Positions 33,400 to 43,664 of a stretch of 64,000 nt of DNA are shown piece after piece. The notes below the pieces were generated by a model, which was not told the origin of the DNA, made no database searches, and was given only the letters and a program-made list of their open reading frames with translations. Within the stretch, counting starts at the first letter, position 1, and every line of letters starts with the position of its first letter. Source of the stretch: Armillaria gallica (taxonomy: Eukaryota; Basidiomycota; Agaricomycetes; Agaricales; Physalacriaceae); the NCBI GenBank assembly GCA_037576215.1, contig JBANDB010000011.1, forward strand, positions 124,001 to 188,000, read 5' to 3'. The position numbers were made by a program, and so were the translations under genes.

Positions 33400-35642
33400 G
33401 CACTAAGCAAAGTACTGTCAAACCAGGAACTGGTTAACACCTTCTTGGCACCCATGTCAGATGAATTGTACAGATCTATCAAACTTCAGTTAGAACACCT
33501 CCCAGTGCCTGCAGGCTTAACAAAAAGGGAGAATGCAGATCCATACACTCTGAAAGAGATTATTGAAGCTGGTTTGTGAGTGCTACAAGGAGTGTTCTCA
33601 TCAATGGACAGGAAAAAAGGTGAGACTAAGGGTATCCCAACAGCAGCAACTGCAACGCAGGAGCAGCATAGGTCTACGACAGCCACACACAATTCCCCTG
33701 CAGTCGAGGACAGAGCTGTTAAGCAGGAATAAATAGGAAGTGTCATGGTGGTTATGAAAGACTTCATGGAACAGCAGACCTTGGTGAGTGACAAGAGGCT
33801 GGCAAGCTTAGAAAAGGCTATGATAGAAAACCAGAAGAGTATTCTAAGCTTCTTGCAGCAACAGGCAAGTAGAGCATCAGGACCATCTTACGAACCAGCT
33901 CATAGGATGAATAACTATGGGCAAGACCATAGACGTGCTTCTTCTGTGGAGAAACAGATGGGCACATCTCTAGCGAGTGTCTAGTTAAATCCTCATATAT
34001 TAAAGTGGGGAAGATAGAGATTGTTGATGGAAGACCTCGTCTACCTGGTGGAGGTGAAATCCTGAAAGACATATGAGGACAGTATGTCAAGGACCATGTC
34101 GATGAGTACTACGCATGGGTGAAGTCTGGCAAGACACAAAGCCAGAATGTAGTTATTACTACAACCTTGACACCCGGACTCTTCCACATCCCAGGAGGCT
34201 ATAGCGCACTACTTCAAGAGAAGCAAGAGTTGGAGCATCAGGTGTATGCAATGAGATCACAGCAGGCAAGCAATGACATGGGTGTTAGAACTAGTAGTAA
34301 GGGTCCGCTGCCAGATGATCCACTTGAGTGAATGCCAACAGATGAAGAGCAAGAGCAGGGTTTTTCTAGGCATTCAATGAAGGCAGGCAGGAGCCATTCA
34401 AAGACCAGTGGAGTTGCCAGGTCTGGCTCACCATCACCTCCAGAGGACATAACCAACAAAAAGAGGAGTGGAGCAGTAAGGGTTAAATTAGCAGATGACT
34501 CGTCCGATGAAGCAGAGGACAAGCATCCACCAAAAGTGATAAGCAAGAAGCAAGTACAGTTGGACCCTGCACCCAAGACTATACCTACTACATGCAGCAC
34601 AACACTGGAGCCTGAGATGCCATATCTCAATGTTCCAGATGTAACTAATGTGAGTAAGCAGGGAGGTCCATTGAAGAAATTACCAAAGAAGACAGGATTC
34701 GTCCCTTTTGCAGCAGAGGATAAGCAGACAGCTTATCTATTGAAAGCACCAGTTGAGGAGCAAGGAAGCTCCCCTGAAGTATTGGAACAATTCATGAAGT
34801 CCCTGATAGCTGTAACAGTTGAAGAACTACTTGCGCTCTCAAAGATAGGTGGAGCAGTAAAACAGGAACTAACCATGAAGAGGGTTGCTCTTGGCAAGTC
34901 CAAGAAGAATAGCAAGCAGCAATTTGGACTATTCATTGAGGAAGAGTCAGAATTGGAAGGAGAAGGACCTACCCAGGCCTTTCTATTCACAGAGGTTGAA
35001 GATGAACAGAGCGATGGATTGCCAGCTGACGCGGTACATCTTTCAAAGATACCATTTGTTGGAACCTTCATTGTAACCACTGAGGCTAAGAATGGCATCC
35101 TAGAGGGTGCACTTGTCTGGCAAGATCCTTTTGAGCAATACCTGAATGACATGGAAGCTAAGGGAGAAGTTCCGAAGCAAGTATATGTAGCTAAAGACTC
35201 ACAAGCCTTGTGCTCTGTCTTTCCCTTCATAAATGGCTCAGAGTGTTTTGAGAGCTTGTATGATACTGGATCGCAAATAGTGTCCATGGCGAGCCATGTG
35301 GCAGATAGACTGGGTCTGATATACAATCCAGACATTGTGATTAACATGCAATCTGTGAACAAGCAAGTTGAAAAGTCCCTTGGCATGGCAAAGAATATTC
35401 TGTTCCTGTTTGCTGACATTACTATATATCTACAAGTGCATATCATTAAGGATCTGGCCTATGATGTTCTACTAGGTCGACCTTTTGATGCACTAACTAT
35501 GAGTATGGTGTATAACATGGCAGATGGAGGACAAACAATAAAGATACAAGATCCCAACTCCACACAAAGTGCTGTGATACCTACGTTCCCGAGGGGACAG
35601 AAAAAGTTCATAACATGCAAAGTTGAGGAGGGTTTTCAGTGA
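33400..35642 (+). pseudogene. Gag C-terminal half and aspartic protease
   Basis: After LTR E the capsid continues (ALSKVLSNQELVN, SDELYRSIKLQLEHL). TGA at 33,577 and a frame change near 33,930 follow. The zinc knuckle CFFCGETDGHISSEC begins at 33,936; its spacing is C-X2-C-X5-H-X4-C, one residue longer than the usual X4. Frame 3 then runs on with TGA at 34,072 and 34,329 to a long open stretch (34,332-35,642). That stretch contains the protease: YDTGSQIVSMASHVADRLGL with the DTG active site (about 35,260) and AYDVLLGRPFDAL (about 35,457). A Ser/Glu-rich linker separates knuckle and protease. Confidence 0.85.
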
Positions 35643-37265
35643 TTGATGATTTGATCTACAATCAAGGAGAGTTAGCACTATTAATAGAAACTGATCAAGA
35701 TGGAGATCTAATGATCAGTGGATATGCAAAACCCATGGTATCTCAGAAGTTTAAACAGGATGAATTATGAGTAGTATATGCTGTTGCGAGCTCAAAGGTG
35801 TGTGGCAAGGATACAAAGGCACACGGGACTTTATCCTCATATTTTGGGGCACTAAGAGATATCAAAGATATGAGGAAACAAAGAAAAGGGGCGGACAAGG
35901 CAGCAAGACTGCTTGAAGCTAATCCTAGTTGGTGGATAGAGACATATTTCTACAATACAGTAGATCTGGAATACACTCTACCTGCAGTAGGAACTGTGAA
36001 GGATGTCTTTGCAATGAAGAAATATAAACCAGTAGTGCAAAAGATCAGGCTGATTACAGGAGGATTGCCTTCTGAGTTCAGGATTGTGCACAAGATTAAG
36101 GGAGATCCTCTAAAGGACATGCCTCAGTTAAGTACCCACCCATCGGAATATACACCCACAGGAAGATACTCCATGGAGTGCAAAGAAATAATCAAGAAGG
36201 TACACAAGGAAGATTTCCTGTGGCCAGAAGAGTGCAGGCTCATGCATGAGTTTATGAGTGTCCAGAATGAAGGATTTGCTTGGGATGATATGGAGCGTGG
36301 ACATTTCAAGGAGGAATATTTCCCTCCATTCACTATTCCCACAGTCAAGCATACACCTTGGATACAGAAAAACATACTGATTCCTCCAGGGATCTTCAAT
36401 CAAGTGTGTAAGATAATAAAAACCAAGATAGACACAGGAGTATACAAGCCATCGAACTCCTCGTATTGCTCTTGTTGGTTTTGTGTAGTCAAAAAAGATG
36501 GAAAGAGTCTGTGACTCATGCACAGTTTGGAGCTGCTGAATGTGGTCACTATAAAGCACTCAGGCATGCCCCCTGCAACAGATGAGCTACCTGAACATTT
36601 TGCGGGACAATCCTGTGGTGGAACCCTGGATCTATACATGGGGTATGATGAGCAGACACTGGATGAGAAGTCTAGAGACCTTACAACGTTTCAAACACTA
36701 TTCGGTGTGCTAAGACTCGTGACATTGCCTATGGGTTGGACTAACTCAGTACCTATATTTCACGATGATGTGACTTATATTCTTAAAGATGAGGTACCGC
36801 ATGTTACAATTCTATATGTAGACAATGTACCAGTACAAGGTCCAAAGATGCGCTATGAAATCAAGGAAGGAGGCTATGAAACTATCAAAGAAAATGCAGG
36901 AATCAGGAGGTTTGTATGGAAGCATTTCCAGAACTTAAACCGTGTTGTACAGCAAATGAAATATGCTGGGGGAATCTTCTCTGGGCACAAGGCTGTACTC
37001 TGCACATCTGAGATTATAGTAGTTGGCCATCGCTGCACCTATGAAGGTAGAAAGCCTGAGACTGGTCAAGTAGGAGTTATAATGAGATGGGGACCTTGTG
37101 AAGAGCTGGAGGATGTGCGCTCGTTCTTAGGGACAGTGGGCATGCATAGAATGTTTATAAAAGATTATGCTAAGAAAGCAGATGCCTTAACCAAACTAAC
37201 ACGCTTGGAAGTACCCTTTGAGTTTGGAGAAGACCAGAAAGATCAATGCAAATGCTGAAGGACGC
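35643..37265 (+). pseudogene. Ty3 reverse transcriptase domain, catalytic Asp lost
   Basis: The pol frame (frame 2) begins around NQGELALLIETDQDGD, has a TGA near 35,767, and runs through a pre-RT region (FAWDDMERGHFKEEYFPP, YKPSNSSY). TGA at 36,512 replaces the Arg of the usual SLRPVHSLE. RT motifs: GGTLDLYMGYDE (first catalytic Asp), LRLVTLPMGWTNSVPIFHDD and ILYVDNVPV. The last should be Y-x-D-D; here the second Asp codon is AAT (36,824-36,826), a G-to-A change. KYAGGIFSGHKAVLC and RSFLGTVGMHR follow. The frame ends at the inserted LTR-beta copy. Confidence 0.9.
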
Positions 37266-38736
37266 TGATGAACCTAGAGACTCCTGCGGGCAGAAAACAC
37301 AAGACCTGTAACGGCGAGTGTAACCAAGCACAGAATCTGAAGGCAGGTTCTAGCAAGTCTAGTCTTGCACCTCCGTGCGATGACTGTAGCTTCCTGGTGG
37401 TGTAGTGATGTGTTGCTATGCTTTGTTATGATTCTCTGAAGGCTGTTCAGAGGCTCAAGGTATGTACACGAACTTTCCTGGAAGGGAAAAGGTGCGTAAA
37501 TGTGGGTGTATGCTGAGTGGGGGCGACCTAGATGCAGCACGAACTATGTGGTGTCAAAATCCTAGCTGCGGATTCGGTTGGTGAACTCTATGTGAGTTAA
37601 CAAAGCTAGTGCTCTAGATGTGAGCAAGGTTTTGTCCAAGATAAAATACGTGCAAGAAAGATATAGCTCTAAACGATCCTAATATCAAGCAAGTCAGTAT
37701 CAATCTTGAGTCGAATCACAAGGGCAATGGTAGCGAACTTTCTCTCTATGAGAAAGGTAGCTAGGGCCCCAAGGTGTCTAACTCTATAAGAGTGAAGTGG
37801 TGTTGTTTCCTAAGTTCGGAAACGGTAGTACTGGGTTGTTAGTGGCTAAAGGGCTTCAATCCTAGCTTCGGATTGCTCTTTAAAGCGCACAGGTATGCAA
37901 GTGAACTTAAAATGTCCAGGATGCTTTGCAAGGGTAACCAGTAAAGGTTTCCTAGCGAAGTTTTTGGAGAAGAGGTAAGCACGTGAAGTTATAGGTAACT
38001 GTATTAGCGAATGGAAAGTTCGCTAAGTGTTATTTCTCTAATGAACAGTAGAGAAGCAATAACTTCGGGTGTGTGTATCGGATCTAGAAGGTGTGTAAGG
38101 TAATGTACTTGTGGGCAAGTACTTCCCTTGAGGTTCATCTCCTTCTCTCTCTTCATACTTTTAGTTAGCTACTTTTATACTACTTGGAGAATTACTTGTA
38201 TGTAAGCTACATTTGTCCTTGCCCTGTTAATTCACAACACAAGCGAACTATTTACTGCACAATAGAGTATTCTTATCCTTTCCTTACTAATGCTGAGTTG
38301 AGATCTGTCAGCAACTGTGCAACTCCAAGAACTACACAACTGTGCATAGCTGTGCATAACTGTGCATGTAGCTTCAGTTACTGTGCAATGCTGCTGCAAT
38401 GCGAACTTTCTGTGCATTTACTAAGCCATGAACTGCACAAAGTAAACAGCCTTGGTAAGGCTTTAACTGCTGCTGACTGTAGCGAATTATTAAGTTCGCT
38501 AACTTGTCATTTAGGATTGTGTAACAGGATTCAAGTCCTTTACAGCTATTCCAAGTGATCTGGAAAGTCTGGGATGAGGATTCGGAATGGTTTTGGAATG
38601 GTTTTAATAGGATTCATGATCAAAGAGCCTGATAATCATGGCTGTGCTTTGATATGAAGGTTCAGAAGGGGTGGAATATCACTAGATCATTATAGATCTG
38701 TGAATTTATGAGTGTACAGAGCCTGGAGGCTCATCA
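37266..38736 (+). mobile_element. Solo LTR-beta (1,471 bp) in pol
   Basis: The ends TGATGA...TCATCA lie between exact 4-bp duplications ACGC (37,262-37,265 and 38,737-38,740). Removing it with one ACGC restores LKDALQDSPSLMPIDYE at the RT-RNase H junction. It lacks the T-arm modules of LTR-alpha and is a separate family. Near 38,340-38,370 the heptamer TGTGCAT repeats several times. Short frames inside are not genes. Confidence 0.92.
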
Positions 38737-40923
38737 ACGCGCTACAAGATAGCCCATCTCTGATGCCAATCGACTACGAGTTAGAGACAGATGTTATCCT
38801 CAGAGTGGATACTTCATACCATGCAATAGGATTCCACATCCGCCAAGTGGACCCAGATAATCCTAAGAGATGATGCTATGCTCACTTTGGATTGATCATC
38901 TTAAACAAGCACAAGGCTCGTTTCTCACAACCTAAACGAGAGCTGTACGGGCTCTTCAGGGCTCTACATGCGTGCTAACATTGGTTGTTTGGAGTAAGGA
39001 AATTGGTGGTAGAAATGAACACAAAGTATATCACTAGAATGCTCAGAAACCCGGATGAGGTTCCTAATGCTGCAATAAATCGTCGGATTGAGAGTATCCT
39101 CATGTTCCACTTCACTTTGGTACATATTCCTGGAGAGAGACATGTGCCTGATGGCCTGTCGAGGCAAAGCTTCCAGCCTGGAGACGAAGAGTACTCAAAC
39201 CCAGAACATGAGTATGGCCCACCAGATGAAGACCCTTGGGAATTTATTAACAAAACTGAAGATGAGGTAGAGGATATCGCAGACTTCAAAGACAGGATTG
39301 ATACCAAGCATGGGTATGTAACTATTGAGAGAGCAGTGCACGACTTTCATGGAGACAAGGTTATGCAGGAGGCAGTAGAGCGTGGCGAGACTTACTCAGT
39401 ATTTCACAACATGGGATCTTTATTACCTGACGCAGCAGAATATAGCAACATAGCGAGTTATGATGAGGAGCGCAGGGGTGGGTACGCAAGAATGCTGGAT
39501 CGTCAGTTGCCTCAAGTGATTCAATGGCATGAGAATCCTACCGCACAACTTCCAGGTTTTAAGGATGATCAATATTGAAACTTCATTAGATATGCGAAGA
39601 ACTTCATCGTGGATAAAAGCAAACTGTATCGACGTGACATAGAGTCCGAGTACAAGCTAGTTATCTACCCTGAGAAGAGAATGTATATAATGAAGGCTGC
39701 GCATGATCAACTTGGACACCAAGGAATATATGCAACAAAGATGTTGATAAAGGAGAGGTTCTGGCAGCCTGAGATGGAGCATGACATCTCATGGTTTGTC
39801 AATACCTGTGAAATATGTCAGCAATGACAGAAAACAGTTATTAAGGCCCCACCAACCGTGACCTTTATGCCTTTGATCTTCCAGGTATTGCATGCAGACA
39901 CTATGCATATGCCAGAAGCATCGAACCACCATAAGTACATTGTGCATGGGTGTTGCACATTAACAAGCTGGATAGAGGGCAGGACCTTAGCAAGTGAATC
40001 AGCATAAGCAATAGCAGAGTGGTTATTTGAAGATATCATCTGTCGCTGGGGCTGTATTTTGCTAATTATAACTGATAATGGCAAACCATTCAAAGCTGCA
40101 GTAGCTTATTTGGAGTGCAAGTATGGAATAAAAGGGATTAGGATCTCGCCTTACAACTCACAAGCCAATGGAAGAATCGAGCGCCCACACTGGGATGTGA
40201 GGCAGAGCTTGTTTAAGGCTTGTGGTGGTAACGAGAAGAAATGGCATGACTACTTCATGTTGTTAATGTGGGTGGATCATATTACTGTTAGGAAAAGAAT
40301 GGGATGTTCCCCCTTCTTTGCAGTAACAGGAGCACACCCCATATTACTGCTTGATGTGCTTGAGGCGACTTGGCTTGTGGATTACCCCGGATGAATTCTG
40401 GAAGACTGGGAACTTCGAGGCTTGTGTGCAATAGCACTGGAGAAACATGCTGATAAAGTAGCAGAAATGAGGAACACTATGGACAAGAAGAAGAAGCAGG
40501 AAACCTCGAAGTACGTGACCATGCATGCGAATAAAATCAAGTCATAAATTCAAATGAGGGGACTTGGTTTTGATGCGCAACAGTCAGATCAAGAGCACGT
40601 TGAACACGAAGATGAAACCATGCTATATGGGACCATTAGTTGTTGTAGACCACTTGAGCACAGGAAATTATATTTTAGCTGAGCTGGATGGCACACTAAT
40701 AGGATCCAAGATTGTGGCCTTCCATGTGATTCCGTATCTGGTGCACCACTCTATAGAGATAGATGATAAAGTATTGCATTGGATGCGCAAGGATTCTAAA
40801 GAGCTGCACAGAATCATTGAATTACTGGAGCCTAAGGACAGATGGCCAGCAAACTTCACAGAAGAGTTTGAAGAGATAGCAAACCCAAAGATCTCAGATA
40901 CTGTGAACTTAGATGAGGACTAG
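38737..40923 (+). pseudogene. RNase H, integrase and C-terminal module of the Ty3 pol
   Basis: RNase H: VILRVDTSYHAIGFHI, FSQPKRELYGLFRALH and VPDGLSRQSFQPG. Integrase: the H2C2 zinc site (HDQLGHQGIY...CEICQQ, 39,690-39,825); then the core with D (VLHADTMHM), D (IITDNGKPF) and E (QANGRIERPHWDV), all three present; then TVRKRMGCSPFFAVTGAHP. The C-terminal module (KMKPCYMGPLVVVDHL, NYILAELDG, AFHVIPYLV) resembles the GPY/F region. Stops: TGA near 38,870, 39,576, 39,825 and 40,392; TAA near 38,974, 40,005 and 40,545. The final 119 codons from 40,564 are open to TAG at 40,921. Confidence 0.9.
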
Positions 40924-41225
40924 AGAGCAGTATGGAAACACCTTCTGCAGGCATAGTATTGGTTGTAACAACAGGATGTACAGCACTAGCTACTGTACTT
41001 GTGATAAAGAAGAGAAATACTGACTAAGGATACAAGTTCCTAAAGCCTTGAATGACCTGGAGGCTTAAATCAGTGAAGAGCGGAAGGGTAACATCACAGA
41101 TAGGTAAGAAGAGCTCCACATCGAAGTCAGGAAAAGAAAAAGAGAAAAGAAATTTGTGATATACCACTAAGAGAAAATCAGAAGACCAATGAATACCATA
41201 GATATCGAGTGCCACTGGCCTGGGA

Positions 41226-42790
41226 TTAGGCAGAGGGAGGCTCCATGCTAGATGAGGCGGAAGGAGTGGAAGAAGCTTCAGCCTCCAAAGGAGCGGTATC
41301 TGGAGTGTTGGCTGGCTCTGCAGCTGTTGGATGAAGGGCAGACTGTATGCACTCAAGCTCGTTGAGTAGAACTTGCGCTGCTTCTCCGCAGCATACAGAG
41401 TGTGCTAGAGCACAATGACATTGCCCATAAGGGCACTCTCAAGCTTGGCCAAATGCTCAGGTCTCTCCACCATGAAAGGGCCCATGGATGGTCCCTTATG
41501 ACTCTTGTAAAGAGAATCGATGCTTGGAAGATTTCCCCCTTCCCTGGCATCTAGAGCACAACAAGAGATTAATAAAGAGAAGGAACGTGCAAGGAAGAGA
41601 AAGAAAACTCACAGGTACTAGTAAGTCCAAGAGCTGAGGCCGCACACCGCTCTCTGACTCCCTTAGCACCACAATGGAAATACTCCTGGGCTGAAGGAAG
41701 TGGGAACAACTGTTTAGTGTGCTTGCCAGCTCGAGCACCATCCTTGCCAAAAGACCTGTTGGAAGTTGGCTGAGCCACTTAATGAGTTAGAAAAAATATA
41801 GCGCACAATTGAGAGAAGACTTACATGGGCTTTCTCAGGGCAATCTGTGAAAGGATAACTATTGACACCACAATGGGTGCAGCCAGAAGGCTCCTCCTAG
41901 AGCAAGAATCATTTAGTGAGGGGGATATCAGGATAACAGATGATGGCCTACCTTGGAGGGTTCCTTGTGCTTCTCACTGACTGCAGCGTTGTTACCCTTT
42001 GTCTTGGTGAACTTGAGAGACTTGGAAGCCTTGGCATTCTCATTGTCAATGACCATCTTGAAGAGATTGGCAGTCAGAACATCAAGCAAAGAGCATGGAG
42101 ACTGTGCATACTTTAACAGACTCAGCTTCAGAATCAGAATTGGCAGCTACCTTCTCTTGGTCATCATACTCCTCATCAGACTTGCTCTCAATAGTAGCAT
42201 GCAAATGACGAGTAGAGCGACCTTTTCCCTTGCTGCAAGTAGTAGCACCAGTCTAACAGAAAGCATGTGAGTGGAAAAATGAAGAAAATACAAGGACAAG
42301 AACTTACAGGCTTGGATTCATGGCACAGCCCAGTAGGCACAGAAGGAGCACCAGCACCAACATTGTTGACCTGGCTGCGCTTGCTCTCAACCCACCCTGT
42401 GATAGTCTTAAGCACCTTATGGATAGGCTGCTTTGACGTGTTAGTATGGAATTCCTTCTCAACGGCAGTGTGAGCATGAAAGACCGACTCCTTGAGATCC
42501 TTGTCTTTAGCCAACTTGCCCTTGTAATGCTCGAGATGGGACAACCACATGAGAAGTCAATAACAGGAATAGGATAACACACATAGACATACAGTATACT
42601 CCTGGAACTGATCAAGATGATCATTCGCAGTAGTAGCTGGATCTTTGCAAAGAGACATGATGATGGCCTTCACAACAATGAAAGTAGGAATCATTTGAGA
42701 GATAAAGCAATAGGGCATAAGCTGTAAGCACAAGTAGAGATGGGTGAAAGTTTGGTTGGTTAAGTGGACTCTACTGCCAAAACTCAACAT
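41226..42790 (-). CDS. Antisense gene 2 of the giant element, CCHC-like protein, function unknown
   Basis: Runs opposite to gag-pol, between integrase and the 3' LTR. Exons, by minus-strand reading: MPYCFISQMIPTFIVVKAII...HLDQFQEYT; then LAKDKDLKESVFHAHTAVEK and HKVLKTITGWVESKRSQVNN; then RSTRHLHATIESKSDEEYDD; then FKMVIDNENAKASKSLKF; then CTHCGVNSYPFTDCPEKAH; and a Ser/Pro/Ala-rich end (APLEAEASSTPSASSSMEPP) with TAA at 41,226. Junctions have GT/AG signals. The Cys segment fits C-X2-C-X4-H-X4-C with Tyr in place of His, one C-to-T step. A TATAAAAG lies at 42,791-42,798. Exon joins in the middle are inferred. I cannot name the family. Confidence 0.45.
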
Positions 42791-42798
42791 CTTTTATA

Positions 42799-43664
42799 CT
42801 CAAGTGACAGCGAGACAATGGCAAAACTATTAGCAGCCTTCAAGAAAAATATCATAAAAATCAAAAGTGGACTTGCAAAGATTTCGCAGGAATAGCTAGT
42901 ATTCCGCATGACAATGTCTGAGTTAGAAAAGTTTGACTTTATGAAATAAAGAATATTTGATATTATGACTGAGGACAGTCAGATTCTTTTAGTGTGGGGG
43001 ATATAGTAGTATACCTAAGGTATTACTATGACTATATTACCTGTAAAGGTACCATAAATTTTGCAATTTCTGCAGAACAGAAAGACAGAGAGCAGAATGA
43101 GTATCCACTGGAAGAAGAAGAAAAATCAAATTTGGAGCAGGATCAAACCTGTAACATATGTCACTATGTGGCGGTAAGCCAACAAGGAAAGACACATTTC
43201 ATGACGTGTGCCAGGGTTCATGTGCTGAACACCGTGGTCATGAAGGAGATAACTACTGGAGTGCAGTAGAATGACTCAACATGAAACAACAAGTGGAGAA
43301 ATAAAAAAGAAAGGACATGAAATAATAGGAGCCACATGGCATTTAGACACCGCAAATCAGGGCTATCAAGGGAAGTCTTGATAGAGCCAGCACTCACTTA
43401 AAGATACAAGGGAAACCTCACAGAAATCATACAATAGAGAGCACATACAAAAACGATGATATGTTATTTTTTTGGGGCCCTACAGGCTGAGAGGGATACA
43501 CATGGGGGAGAGATATATATGTGTAGCTACTACTGGCTGCATTGGAAGACCCTGAGTTCTACAATAAATAAAGAAAATTATATCTACAAGAAACATTGGT
43601 GCAGGATAACAGAAAATATGAGTAAAGAAAGCATCCAAGAGGTATCAAGAGAATACAATGATAT
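42799..43664. other. Spacer between the two antisense genes
   Basis: Mostly non-coding. Near 42,993 a G-run (GTGTGGGGGATATAG) is followed by an imperfect palindrome (TAGTATACCT and AGGTATTACTA). The bases around 43,055 (AAATTTTGCAATTTCT) match the start of LTR-alpha for about 15 nt. These could be traces of an older element edge. The evidence is thin. Confidence 0.3.

Noticed and set aside
34733..35446. 237-codon minus-strand frame in the gag-protease region
   Set aside because: Opposite a frame with a clear aspartic protease. Its composition is that of a shadow frame.
41496..41778. Overlapping small minus-strand frames at 41.5-41.8 kb as separate genes
   Set aside because: Better read as exon and intron pieces of antisense gene 2, given the donor and acceptor signals around them.
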